DNA from: E44-bin89 sp034409565
GTDB lineage: Bacteria > Chloroflexota > Dehalococcoidia > Dehalococcoidales > RBG-16-60-22
Length of the DNA stretch: 64,000 nucleotides
Reading direction: 5' to 3'
Assembly: GCA_034409565.1 (NCBI GenBank)
Contig: DAOUMS010000015.1
Span: 1 to 64,000, forward strand
The notes under the pieces are model-generated. The model was not told where the DNA came from. It did no database searches and saw nothing but the letters and a program-made list of their open reading frames with translations. Position numbers and translations under genes: made by a program. Of the stretch, positions 44,148 through 52,728 are shown piece by piece (position 1 is the stretch's first letter; the number at the start of each line of letters is the position of its first letter).

Positions 44148-45200
44148 TTATTTCTGGGGTTCGATGATAACCTTGATGGAATCACCGGCTTCAGCAACCA
44201 GACGGAAGCCCAGACCGGCCTCGGCTAAAGGCAAACGGTGCGTAATCATCCGGCGCACCGGTACTATGCCAGTTCGAATTATCTCCAGGGCCGTCTGGTA
44301 ATCATAAGGGCTGGCACCATAGCTGGTGGTTACCGTGACATCAGTACGCCAGAAGACCTCATTTAATGAAACCGGAGTGGAGACGCCGGGGTCGGTGGGG
44401 GCAAAGAGCAGGACAGTTCCCCCGCGCTCTACCGACTGAAACGCCTGGAGAGCTGCCGCAGCAGCGCCGGCGCAGACTATCACCAGGTCGGCCAGATAGC
44501 CATCGTTGACCTCACGCAGGCGGGCCGGCAGGTCTTCCCTGGCATGCAGGGCAACATCGGCCCCGAAACGTTTGGCTGCTTCCAGCCGGAACTGGTTGAT
44601 GTCGGTGGCCACTATCCGACCTGCCCCCAGAGCACGGGCCAGTTGCAGATGGAGCAGTCCGGCGATACCGCTGCCAATGACCAGCACGCTGCTGCCCGGC
44701 GGCATATTGGCCACCCTCTGCCCGCGAAGTACACAGGCCAACGGTTCAATAAAGGTGGCTTCTTCATAGGACATCTCATCGGACAGGCGGAAGATACCGC
44801 GGTCAACGTTGATGGCCGGCACACGCACGTATTCGGCAAAGCCGCCGGGGTCAAAATTGGTCTGGCGCAGGGTGTCGCACATGGTGTGATGGCCTCGCAG
44901 GCAGTAATAGCAGGTATTGCAGGGCACGTGGTGCGCCGCCGAGACACGGTCGCCTTCTTTGAAACCCTTTACGCCTTTCCCCACCTCCACCACCTGACCG
45001 CCAATCTCATGACCCAGGACCAGAGGCGCACGGTCAAGGCGATACCACTCCATGACATCGCTGCCGCAGATACCGCTAGCTTCTATGCGTAGCAATAGCT
45101 CACCGGCACCAATTTCCGGGACGGGCATCTCCTCGATGCGGACATCCCGGTTGTTATACCACATAGCCACGCGCATCTTCTTCTTAACCGTGTCGGTCAT
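44148..45200 (-). CDS. Zinc-dependent alcohol/polyol dehydrogenase (MDR family)
   Basis: A 350-residue zinc-dependent dehydrogenase with catalytic Cys in ICGSDV, GHE motif, four structural-zinc cysteines (CNTCYYC and the following HTMC) and Rossmann loop GSGIAG. It overlaps the upstream aldolase stop by one base (TAATG), so translation is coupled. Possible substrates are sugar alcohols or an aldolase product. It differs clearly from the other zinc dehydrogenase at 33058-34089. Confidence 0.9.
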   Translation of the reverse strand: MTDTVKKKMRVAMWYNNRDVRIEEMPVPEIGAGELLLRIEASGICGSDVMEWYRLDRAPLVLGHEIGGQVVEVGKGVKGFKEGDRVSAAHHVPCNTCYYCLRGHHTMCDTLRQTNFDPGGFAEYVRVPAINVDRGIFRLSDEMSYEEATFIEPLACVLRGQRVANMPPGSSVLVIGSGIAGLLHLQLARALGAGRIVATDINQFRLEAAKRFGADVALHAREDLPARLREVNDGYLADLVIVCAGAAAAALQAFQSVERGGTVLLFAPTDPGVSTPVSLNEVFWRTDVTVTTSYGASPYDYQTALEIIRTGIVPVRRMITHRLPLAEAGLGFRLVAEAGDSIKVIIEPQK

Positions 45201-46000
45201 TACTTCTTCGCCTTGCTCCCCTTCTCACCATCGTATATTTTTTGGGCTTCTTCCGGGGTCGCGTTTTGATGCACGATGGCACGTATCGCTTTTATCATGG
45301 CGACGGGAAAATCGTTCTGCCATATGTTTCTGCCCAAGTTAACCCCGATGGAACCTTTCTGCATGCCGTCATGCACAAACTCGAAAACCTCAAGCTCGGT
45401 GTTAACCTGGGGCCCACCAGCCATCACCACCGGAACGGGACAGCCTCCGGTCACCTTCTCAAAGCCTTCACACCAGTACGTCTTGACCACCCTCGCCCCC
45501 AGCTCGGCAGCGATGCGGCAGGCCAGGGCCAGGTAGCGGGCATCTCTTTTTTCCAGCTCTTTCCCCACCGCGGTAACCGCCATGACCGGAACGCCGTATC
45601 TTTCACCGTCGTCAACCAGTCTGGCCAGGTTCAGCAACGACTCTTTCTCATAATCAGAGCCCACGAATACCGAAATGCCGACCGCCGAAGCATTCAGGCG
45701 AATAGCCTCTTCCATTGAGGTGGTAATCCCCTCGTTGGCCAGGTCCTTGCCCACCACGCTGGTACCGCCCGATACCCTGAGAATAAAGGGTTTACTGTTA
45801 CCGGGGGGCACCGACGAGCGTAAAACGCCTCTGGTAACGAAAAGAGCATCGGCATAAGGTAGGAGAGGCTTGATGGTCTTTCCCGGCGCCTCCAGTTTTC
45901 GCGTTGGGCCCTGAAAATACCCGTGGTCGATGGGTAGAAACAGAGCATGGCCATCGGGCTGGATTAGCTGTGCCAGACGGTTTGCCATTCCCCACTCCAT
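45200..46000 (-). CDS. DhnA/LsrF-family class I aldolase or thiolase
   Basis: A 266-residue TIM-barrel protein of the DeoC/FbaB (LsrF, DhnA) superfamily, which forms a Schiff base through a lysine, probably that in VVKTYWC. LPIDHGY near residue 22 and the MAGGPQ phosphate-binding loop are conserved. Relatives include class I fructose-bisphosphate aldolase and LsrF, which thiolyses a phosphorylated autoinducer-2 derivative; no lsr transporter or kinase is present, so a sugar-phosphate aldolase role is more likely. GGAGGGCG precedes the ATG at 46000. First gene of the leftward operon. Confidence 0.85.
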   Translation of the reverse strand: MEWGMANRLAQLIQPDGHALFLPIDHGYFQGPTRKLEAPGKTIKPLLPYADALFVTRGVLRSSVPPGNSKPFILRVSGGTSVVGKDLANEGITTSMEEAIRLNASAVGISVFVGSDYEKESLLNLARLVDDGERYGVPVMAVTAVGKELEKRDARYLALACRIAAELGARVVKTYWCEGFEKVTGGCPVPVVMAGGPQVNTELEVFEFVHDGMQKGSIGVNLGRNIWQNDFPVAMIKAIRAIVHQNATPEEAQKIYDGEKGSKAKK

Positions 46001-46039
46001 TTCACGCCCTCCTTTCTGCTTGAACAGTCCAATCTCTTT

Positions 46040-46068
46040 AATTTAAGTAACAGGTAATTATTTGTCAA
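46040..46068 (-). promoter_or_regulatory. Leftward promoter of the aldolase-dehydrogenase-SDR-amidase operon
   Basis: On the minus strand a consensus TTGACA (46068-46063), a 17-base spacer and TAAATT (46045-46040) end 40 bases before the aldolase ATG. Confidence 0.6.
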
Positions 46069-46099
46069 CCGAGCAGTACCTGACGGGCGGTAACGAATG

Positions 46100-46128
46100 T
46101 GGACAGGCAGGAATTCTGGTGATACTAT
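46100..46128 (+). promoter_or_regulatory. Rightward promoter of the iron alcohol dehydrogenase
   Basis: TGGACA (46100-46105), a 17-base spacer and TACTAT (46123-46128) lie 48 bases before the ATG at 46177, back to back with the leftward promoter, so a shared regulator binding between them is possible. Confidence 0.5.
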
Positions 46129-46176
46129 AGTGCTGGTCGGATATCATAACTGAACCGAAAGCAAAGTGATGCCACG

Positions 46177-47331
46177 ATGGATAGCTATCAGATTATGCTG
46201 CCCAGAAAAATCCGCTTTGGTGTCGGCTGCCTTGACACCATTGCCGATGAAGCCCGCGAACTGGGTGCCCGGCGGGCGCTTATTGTCACCGACCCCGGTG
46301 TCTACCGGGCGGGGCTGACCGAAGCGGTGAAAGAGCCGCTGGTCAGTGCCGGCATTGAGGTGGACATCTTCTCTGAGGCCGAGCCGGAGCCGACCCTACC
46401 CCGGCTTGATGCCACCGCCGACAAAATGCGCCGACAGAAATACGACCTTATCGTTGGCGTTGGCGGCGGCTCGAGCATGGATTTCGCCAAAGGACTATCC
46501 GCGCTGCTGAGCCATGGCGGCCGCGGGCAGGACTACCTTGGCGTTGACAAAGTGCCCGGGCCGGGAATTCCCGTCTTTGCCCTGCCCACCATCGCCGGAA
46601 CCGGCAGTGAGGCGACCAACATCGCCGTTTTCGGCGACCCGGCGCGAGATTTAAAGACGGGCATGGTCAGCCCTCACCTCTTTGTGCACCTAGCACTGGT
46701 CGACCCCACCCTGACTTATGGCTGCCCACCCAAAGTCACCGCCGCCAGCGGCATGGACGCGCTGGTACACGCCATAGAGTGCTATACCAGCCGCAAGGCC
46801 ACCACTTTCAGCGATACGCTGGCCCTGGAAGCAATGCGACTGATAGCCGGCAATCTGAGGACAGCGGTTAGAGACGGCGCCAATAAAGAGTCGCGCCACG
46901 CCATGTCAGAAGGAGCGCTGTTTGCCGGCATGGCCTTCGTCAACGCCGGCTGCGGTGCCGCCCACGCCATGGCCTATCCACTGGGTTCACGCTTCCACGT
47001 GACGCACGGCGTCGCCAACGGCCTTCTTCTCTCCTACGTTATGGAAGGCAACCTCGCCTCCAATCTGACCAGATACGCCACCGTGGCCCGTATGCTGGGA
47101 GTTGAAACGGAGGGGCATTCACCGCAGGAAGCGGCAGAGCAGGGGGTTCTCGCCGCCAGAGCGCTGGCCACCGATATTGGCCTCCCCACCCGGTTGCGTG
47201 ACCTCGGGGTGCCGAGGGAAGCCCTGGAAGATATGGCCGTGGCCACCATGGACGTTACCCGCATCCTGGAATCCAACCCGAAGTCGCTCACGCTGGATGA
47301 TGTCCGCCAGATATGGCAGAACGCCTGGTAG
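46177..47331 (+). CDS. Iron-containing alcohol dehydrogenase
   Basis: A 384-residue group III metal-dependent alcohol dehydrogenase. The NAD loop GGGSSMDFAKG, the AGTGSEAT segment, and the metal-binding histidines in HAMAYPLGSRFHVTHG are present. Relatives oxidise 1,2-propanediol, butanol, 1,3-propanediol or reduce aldehydes. It is transcribed divergently from the LsrF-like aldolase operon and followed by a 6PGDH-like gene. Probably converts an aldehyde product of the island's aldolases to an alcohol, or the reverse. Confidence 0.9.
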   Translation: MDSYQIMLPRKIRFGVGCLDTIADEARELGARRALIVTDPGVYRAGLTEAVKEPLVSAGIEVDIFSEAEPEPTLPRLDATADKMRRQKYDLIVGVGGGSSMDFAKGLSALLSHGGRGQDYLGVDKVPGPGIPVFALPTIAGTGSEATNIAVFGDPARDLKTGMVSPHLFVHLALVDPTLTYGCPPKVTAASGMDALVHAIECYTSRKATTFSDTLALEAMRLIAGNLRTAVRDGANKESRHAMSEGALFAGMAFVNAGCGAAHAMAYPLGSRFHVTHGVANGLLLSYVMEGNLASNLTRYATVARMLGVETEGHSPQEAAEQGVLAARALATDIGLPTRLRDLGVPREALEDMAVATMDVTRILESNPKSLTLDDVRQIWQNAW

Positions 47332-47462
47332 TATCGTCTTTTCTATCTGGATGGTGCGCCGACTGGTTTGACAACTACGAGCCAAATAATTACCATTACT
47401 TCTGGCACTTTGAAAAATACCCGTAGCCAAGCCGCGTTTAAAAAGTTGAAAGGAGCAGCAAT

Positions 47463-48299
47463 ATGAGCACAATAGCACTGATGGGGGCGGGCGGCAAGAT
47501 GGGCCTGCGCATTGCCCGGAATTTAAAAGATAACGCCGACCATAAAACGCTGTACGTTGAGATAAGCGATGCCGGCAAAGCCAGCCTGAAAGAGCTTGGC
47601 CTCTCGGCGACACCGCAGGACGAGGCCCTCCAGCAGGCCGATGTCGTTATCCTTGCCCTGCCGGACAGGCTCATCGGCAAAATCTGCCAGGATATCGTCC
47701 CCGGGCTCAAGAGCGGCACTATGGTCATGGGGCTGGACCCAGCGGCGGGTTATGCCGGTGTCCTGCCGGAGCGAGAAGATATCAGCTACTTCATCAGCCA
47801 CCCCTGCCACCCACCGCTGTTTGGTGAAGAGACCGACCTCGAAGCCCAGCGCGACTGGTTCGGCGGGGTGAAAGCGAAACAGAACATTGTCTGTTCCCTG
47901 CACCATGGCCCGGAAAAAGACTACGCCAAGGGAGAGGCCATCGCCCGGACCATCTTTGCCCCGGTGCTGAGAGCGCACCGCGTCACCACCGAGCAGATGG
48001 CAGTTCTGGAGCCAGCGCTGGTGGAGACCCTAGTTCTGACCTGCCTCATGGTTGTCCGTGAAGCCATGGAAGAGGTCGTCAAGATGGGCATCCCGCGGCA
48101 GGCGGTGCTCGACTTTCTGCTCGGCCACATCCGCACCACGGTGGCCATCGTCTGGGACTTTGCCGGCGCCCCCGTTTCCGACGGCGCCAAATTAGCCGTC
48201 GCCCAAGCCAGGGGGCAGCTCTTTCAGCCCGACTGGAAGAAGATACTGAAAATCGAAAACGTGAAGCAGAGCGTAAAAGATATTACCTCAGCGATATAG
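47463..48299 (+). CDS. 6-phosphogluconate dehydrogenase-C-like oxidoreductase (ApnO-like)
   Basis: A 278-residue NAD(P)-binding protein with the N-terminal Rossmann motif GAGGKMGLRIA and an all-helical C-terminal domain of the type annotated as phosphogluconate dehydrogenase C-terminal. It has the ISHPCHPPLFG loop typical of this family. From memory, one characterised group is D-apionate oxidoisomerase (ApnO) of branched-sugar catabolism; the resemblance is at family level only. AAAGGAGC precedes the ATG. It stands last in the catabolic island and ends 11 bases from the convergent radical SAM gene. Confidence 0.7.
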   Translation: MSTIALMGAGGKMGLRIARNLKDNADHKTLYVEISDAGKASLKELGLSATPQDEALQQADVVILALPDRLIGKICQDIVPGLKSGTMVMGLDPAAGYAGVLPEREDISYFISHPCHPPLFGEETDLEAQRDWFGGVKAKQNIVCSLHHGPEKDYAKGEAIARTIFAPVLRAHRVTTEQMAVLEPALVETLVLTCLMVVREAMEEVVKMGIPRQAVLDFLLGHIRTTVAIVWDFAGAPVSDGAKLAVAQARGQLFQPDWKKILKIENVKQSVKDITSAI

Positions 48300-48310
48300 C
48301 TAAAAAGGCT

Positions 48311-49771
48311 TCATCGCTGGCGGTGCCGGTAGCTTTTAGGCAGCCTCCTGAAGTAGGTCAGTGCCCCTTTAAACGTGCGCCTCACTTCTCTCGGCCCGAG
48401 AATTAACTGTTTTAGCTTCAGCAATATGTATCCGGGCCGGAGATAGTACTCACGGTTGGCCCGCAGGCAGAACGCCTCGACTTTTTCGGCGGGGAGGCCG
48501 GGGATATTGAGCACGCTGCGGTACATGCCCCCCTCGTCTGCCCAGTCGGAGAATTTATCGGAAGTAAGGTAGCCGTTTTCCTTTGCCCACCGGTAGGCTT
48601 CCGTTCCCGGGTAGACGAGCAGCGGGAAAAACTGCATGGTGTCGCAGTTCAGTTCTTCAGCCATTTCCAAGCTTTTCGCCATCGTCTCCGCGGTCTCACC
48701 GGGGTTGCCGATAATGAAGCAGCCGTGCACCAGCAGTCCCGCTTTTCTGGTATCCTGTACAAACTGCCGGATCTGCTCAACCGTTATTCCCTTCTGCATC
48801 CGGTTCAGCGATGTCTGGTCGGCACTCTCAAAGCCGACGGTTACCAGCCGGCAGCCGGCCTTTTTCATCCAGCGCATCGCCTCCAGCTCCAGGTTGACCC
48901 GTACGTTGCAGTACCACTTTATCTTTACCCCCCGCTCCAGCATCAGCCGACATATTTCCTTCACTCTCTCCTGGTCAACGGTGAAGGTATCATCTTCAAT
49001 ACCGACTTCCTTTACTTCCGGGAGGTTTTCCACAATCCACTGGAACTCAGCGACCACGTTGGCGGCGCTGCGCGGTCGGTATTTCCGACTGTGAAAGGTC
49101 TGCGGATAGACGCAGAAAAAACACCTGTACGGGCAGCCCCGGCCGGTGATGAGCATGACCATGGGGTAGTTGGCCGCGGCGAAATAATAGTCTCGGACAT
49201 CCAGGTGTTTCTTGTAGACCTGGCTGACAAAAGGCAGCTCATCGACGTTTTCAATGAGGACACGGGGCTTATTTTTCAGTATCTGACCGTCTTTCCTGAA
49301 GACAAGGCCATCCACCGTCTTCAAGTCCTCCCCTCTCTGCAGACAGAGGGCAAGGTCGCGTAGGGTATAGTCATACTCACCAACGGTGACGGCGTCCACC
49401 CTTTCACTCAGTGCCAAAGTTTCCTCGGGCAGTGCCGAGGGGTGCGTACCCACCAGGGTCACGAATGAGGCGGGGAAACTTTCCTTGAGCTTTTCCGCCA
49501 CCTGCACATCGCTGTAAATGCTCGGTGTGCTGGTATCGACCACAATCAGCTGCGGTGGTTTATCTTTCGCCCGCGCCATAACGTCATCGACGGAGAGGCC
49601 CTGAGCCGGAGCGTCAATAAGTCTGACTTCAAAGCCATTTTGCTCAAGGACACCGGCAGCATAGGCGAGCCAGAAGGGATAATATATCGTCCCGCCCAGG
49701 GTAACCGCCGGGCTCCGCGACGTTCTAGAAAACCTACCCTTAAATGGAGGGTTCAGCACCAGGACGTTCAT
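48311..49771 (-). CDS. B12-binding-domain radical SAM protein
   Basis: A 486-residue class B radical SAM protein. An N-terminal cobalamin-binding Rossmann domain (residues about 1-140, lacking the DxHxxG motif as is common in this class) precedes the radical SAM core with Cys213-x3-Cys217-x2-Cys220. The C-terminal part is basic. Relatives include HpnJ of hopanoid modification and many uncharacterised lipid- or glycan-modifying methylases. It overlaps the upstream glycosyltransferase gene by four bases (ATGA), so the two probably act on the same envelope lipid or glycan. Confidence 0.88.
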   Translation of the reverse strand: MNVLVLNPPFKGRFSRTSRSPAVTLGGTIYYPFWLAYAAGVLEQNGFEVRLIDAPAQGLSVDDVMARAKDKPPQLIVVDTSTPSIYSDVQVAEKLKESFPASFVTLVGTHPSALPEETLALSERVDAVTVGEYDYTLRDLALCLQRGEDLKTVDGLVFRKDGQILKNKPRVLIENVDELPFVSQVYKKHLDVRDYYFAAANYPMVMLITGRGCPYRCFFCVYPQTFHSRKYRPRSAANVVAEFQWIVENLPEVKEVGIEDDTFTVDQERVKEICRLMLERGVKIKWYCNVRVNLELEAMRWMKKAGCRLVTVGFESADQTSLNRMQKGITVEQIRQFVQDTRKAGLLVHGCFIIGNPGETAETMAKSLEMAEELNCDTMQFFPLLVYPGTEAYRWAKENGYLTSDKFSDWADEGGMYRSVLNIPGLPAEKVEAFCLRANREYYLRPGYILLKLKQLILGPREVRRTFKGALTYFRRLPKSYRHRQR

Positions 49772-50736
49772 TTCGCCTTTTCCCCAGCCGCCCCGGCCAT
49801 TTTACGCGGCCGAAATATCTCCTTCCAGAAACCGACGGTGTAGCAGAGATGTTCCAGGATAAGGACCACCGGGATGGTAACCAGATATCTGACATCTTTA
49901 TCCTTGATGGCAAAGTACAACCCGTAAAGCTCGGTTATCGCCAGGTATAATCCGATAAGAGCCACCAGAATCCAGTGGCTGGCAAGCAGCGTCAGCAGGA
50001 GCAGGGGTGCCAGCAGTGGCGGCAGCACCGGCCAGTCCCACACACCACACTCCTTCCGCCAGCCACCGTAGCGGTACATATTCTTGGCAAACTCCTTCAG
50101 CCCCCGACTGTGGTCGTGAAGAACGGTAGCCTCCCTGAGATAACGCAACCGGCCCGACTTCAGCAGCCTCGCATTCAGTTCCGTCTCATCAGCGCCGGAC
50201 AGATTGGGGTCAAAGCCGCCCACCTGCAAAAGGTCGCTCTTGCGGTATATGCTGTTGCAGCCGCTGATGCTTTTCACGAAGCGGTCGGCAAACAAGGCCC
50301 CGCCCTGCACGGAACGGCCGCTGCCCAGAAAAGTGGCAAAGGCCAGGTTAATCGATTTCGTCCATATTCCCCGGCCGATATTCTGTATGCCGCCGCCAAC
50401 GCCGACAATACCTTCGCCGAAAGCGCCAATGAGATTTTTCAACCAGTCTTTGCCGGGAATGCAGTCACCATCGGTGAAAGCGAGGTATTCCCCTTCCGCA
50501 TGCTCCACACCAATCTGACGGGCCGCCCCGGCAGCCCCGTAGTCCTGCTCGAAGACCTTCACCGGGAACTTTTGCGCCCGTGCCACGGTGTCATCCGTAG
50601 AGCGCCCGTCAACCACAATTACCTCATGCGGAGACAGCGACTGGGCAAAGACCTCCTTGAGGCATTGCTCTATCTTCCCGGCCATGTTCTTTACCGGGAT
50701 GATAACCGATATCTTCGGTGCTTTTGGCATAGTCAA
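49768..50736 (-). CDS. Family 2 glycosyltransferase, membrane-associated
   Basis: A 322-residue GT-A fold transferase. The donor-binding strand SVIIPVKNMAGK is at the N-terminus, with the DGRS turn and the catalytic DGDC motif further on, and two C-terminal hydrophobic helices anchor it to the membrane. The TTG at 50736 is eight bases from AAAGGA; an ATG two codons later (50730) is the alternative. It is paired with a radical SAM protein downstream and diverges from the surface protein at 50966. Confidence 0.88.
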   Translation of the reverse strand: MTMPKAPKISVIIPVKNMAGKIEQCLKEVFAQSLSPHEVIVVDGRSTDDTVARAQKFPVKVFEQDYGAAGAARQIGVEHAEGEYLAFTDGDCIPGKDWLKNLIGAFGEGIVGVGGGIQNIGRGIWTKSINLAFATFLGSGRSVQGGALFADRFVKSISGCNSIYRKSDLLQVGGFDPNLSGADETELNARLLKSGRLRYLREATVLHDHSRGLKEFAKNMYRYGGWRKECGVWDWPVLPPLLAPLLLLTLLASHWILVALIGLYLAITELYGLYFAIKDKDVRYLVTIPVVLILEHLCYTVGFWKEIFRPRKMAGAAGEKAK

Positions 50737-50889
50737 TGGAGTCGTCCTTTTTTATTTACCATGATGGTTGGTACTGGACCAGCGCGTCACCTGGCCACCA
50801 ATTATGTTACCATTATAACCCAGACATAACAGTAAAATCATGAACAACCTTAACTGGCCCTAAATTTTACCCAAATAATGCCAAAAGTC

Positions 50890-50918
50890 TTGACATTACA
50901 TATATTAATATTTACAAT
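50890..50918 (+). promoter_or_regulatory. Near-consensus promoter of the surface protein gene
   Basis: TTGACA (50890-50895), 17 bases and TACAAT (50913-50918) form the closest match to the sigma-70 consensus that I see in the window. It lies about 48 bases before the ATG of the surface protein, suggesting strong constitutive expression. Confidence 0.7.
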
Positions 50919-50965
50919 AGAAAAACGAACTACAGGAGGAGAAATAATATCGAGGTGCATTTACA

Positions 50966-52051
50966 ATGAAAAGTACCAATGCTAAAAAATGGGCAAAACT
51001 GGCGGTAATCGTGGCTATCTTTGCCACCCTGCTACTGCTACCACAACCGATTCAGTACCATATTGCCTCTGGTCAGGGTTATGGTTATGGCGGAGGTGGA
51101 GGGGGGCCATCAACCACCGGCGGCGGAGTCAGTAGCATAACCACTTCGGGCGGTGAATTCACCGAGGATGCCACCTTCGAGTCGGCAGATGGAGACCTCG
51201 CCATCTCAATTCCAGAAGGCACTACCGGTAAGACCAAGACTGGTGCTCCCCTGCCAGAAATAAAGATAACCAAAGACTTGACCCCTCCTCCGCCACCAGA
51301 GGACGCGGATTTCGTCGGCTTTCCCTATGACCTGGAACCGGATGGGGCCACTTTCGAGCCAGCCATCACCCTCACTTTCACCTATGACCCGAACAAGCTA
51401 CCGAGCGGGGTGGGGCCGCAAAGCCTTACCATAGGTTACTACGACATAGATACCAAAAAGTGGGTGCCTCTTGAGGCCAAGGATTTGACCATTGATCCAG
51501 AGACCAATACTATCACGGCCAAGATAAGCCACTTCACCAATTTCAGCGTCCTGGCAAGCACGGCACCGGCGGAAATCACCGTCAGCGGTCTGGTAGTTCC
51601 GGCGACCGATATTGGCATAGCCGAAAAAGCAACTGTCAGCGCGATGGTCAGCAATAGCGGCGATGTCGCTGGCACCACCACGGTAACGTTCAAGATAAAC
51701 GGTGTGGCTGTGGCCAGCAAGGATGTCAAGCTGGCCGGTCATGAGTCCAAGTCTGTGTCCTTTGCCACCGTTCAAGGTAAGGCGGGCAGCTACAAGGTGG
51801 ATGTCAATGGGCTGACCGGAACGTTCACCGTGAAATCGGCACCGGTTAAGCCGGTAGTGGTAACAGCAACGGTGCCATCAATAACAGCGCCATCGGTGAC
51901 ACCTGCAGCACCCGCGGCACCGGCGGTGCCAGCCGCGCCCACACCAACCCCCGAACCAACGCCCTGGCTGGCAATTATTATCTCTCTAGTCGCAACCATC
52001 ATTGTTGCCGTTATAATCGTCTGGTACTATGGCTTCCGCACTCAATTCTAA
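50966..52051 (+). CDS. Secreted, membrane-anchored surface protein
   Basis: A 361-residue exported protein. A signal peptide (residues about 10-30, basic N-terminus) is followed by a Gly/Tyr-rich patch, a ZU5-like beta domain (roughly residues 55-195), a CARDB-like Ig domain (about 200-290), a Pro/Ala/Thr-rich linker and a C-terminal membrane helix with a short basic tail. The layout matches adhesins or S-layer-associated proteins. The AGGAGG (50936-50941) lies 24 bases from the ATG, unusually far. The family is not identified beyond domain type. A perfect terminator follows at 52080. Confidence 0.75.
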   Translation: MKSTNAKKWAKLAVIVAIFATLLLLPQPIQYHIASGQGYGYGGGGGGPSTTGGGVSSITTSGGEFTEDATFESADGDLAISIPEGTTGKTKTGAPLPEIKITKDLTPPPPPEDADFVGFPYDLEPDGATFEPAITLTFTYDPNKLPSGVGPQSLTIGYYDIDTKKWVPLEAKDLTIDPETNTITAKISHFTNFSVLASTAPAEITVSGLVVPATDIGIAEKATVSAMVSNSGDVAGTTTVTFKINGVAVASKDVKLAGHESKSVSFATVQGKAGSYKVDVNGLTGTFTVKSAPVKPVVVTATVPSITAPSVTPAAPAAPAVPAAPTPTPEPTPWLAIIISLVATIIVAVIIVWYYGFRTQF

Positions 52052-52079
52052 TATGAAGTCGGTAGTCGGTTGAAATTGA

Positions 52080-52113
52080 CTATTCCCGGGATAAACACCC
52101 GGGAATAGTTTTT
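52080..52113 (+). terminator. Perfect rho-independent terminator
   Basis: An 11-bp perfect stem (CTATTCCCGGG at 52080-52090 and CCCGGGAATAG at 52098-52108) with a 7-base loop is followed by TTTTTA. It ends the surface protein transcript. Confidence 0.88.
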
Positions 52114-52245
52114 ATATACAGGCTTATAGCATATAATGAAATGTAGAAAGCGAAACCAAATATTACCCGGAGAGTGATACCGCTATGTACTTAGAAGTTA
52201 AAAAGTTCGGCCAGCGTTCCGTGGTAAGACAGGGAGGTCCAAGCA

Positions 52246-52635
52246 ATGTACAAAAGGTTACTGGTCTGGAATATTATATTAACCGTGGTGCTGATAGGTG
52301 GACTGCTGGCCGGCTATTTTTACATCAAGGACTATAACACCACTACCGAGGAAGAAATACTGATGCTGCGCCAGCATGTCAATGAACTAACGGCGGTAAT
52401 GACCCAGCAGTCAGCGGTGCTTAATGAGCACGCACAGATAATCAACGGACGCATGGAAAGCATGAATGAAGAGGTCATGGCAGCTATCGAGGAAAACGAC
52501 CAGCTGATTCAGGAAATGAACGGGCTGGTGAAAGAATACCAGCAGGTAATTAATACCAGCGCAAACTATTTTGAGGAAATTCTGGATAACCTGGAAAGCC
52601 TTTCGATTACGGAACCCGAAGAGCCAAGTTCTTAA
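52246..52635 (+). CDS. Small membrane protein with coiled-coil
   Basis: A 129-residue protein with one N-terminal membrane helix (about residues 5-27) followed by a long, acidic amphipathic helix with heptad-like Leu/Met/Ile spacing that should form a coiled coil. It is probably anchored in the membrane with the coiled coil outside. GGGAGG stands nine bases before the ATG. A TATAAT-like hexamer at 52132-52137 may be its -10. No family recognised; its placement next to the surface protein suggests an envelope role. Confidence 0.7.
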   Translation: MYKRLLVWNIILTVVLIGGLLAGYFYIKDYNTTTEEEILMLRQHVNELTAVMTQQSAVLNEHAQIINGRMESMNEEVMAAIEENDQLIQEMNGLVKEYQQVINTSANYFEEILDNLESLSITEPEEPSS

Positions 52636-52728
52636 GCAGGTTTTTTCGACCAGGCATGCCACCAAGCGCCGCCATATAGCAATATAGAAACTTGCGCTCA
52701 CTCATTTAATTAATTCCCAATCATCCCC

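Noticed and set aside
52185..52337. Fifty-codon open frame ahead of and overlapping the coiled-coil membrane protein
   Set aside because: Most of it is an out-of-frame shadow of that gene, and only the first 20 codons are upstream; a leader peptide cannot be excluded but is not supported.
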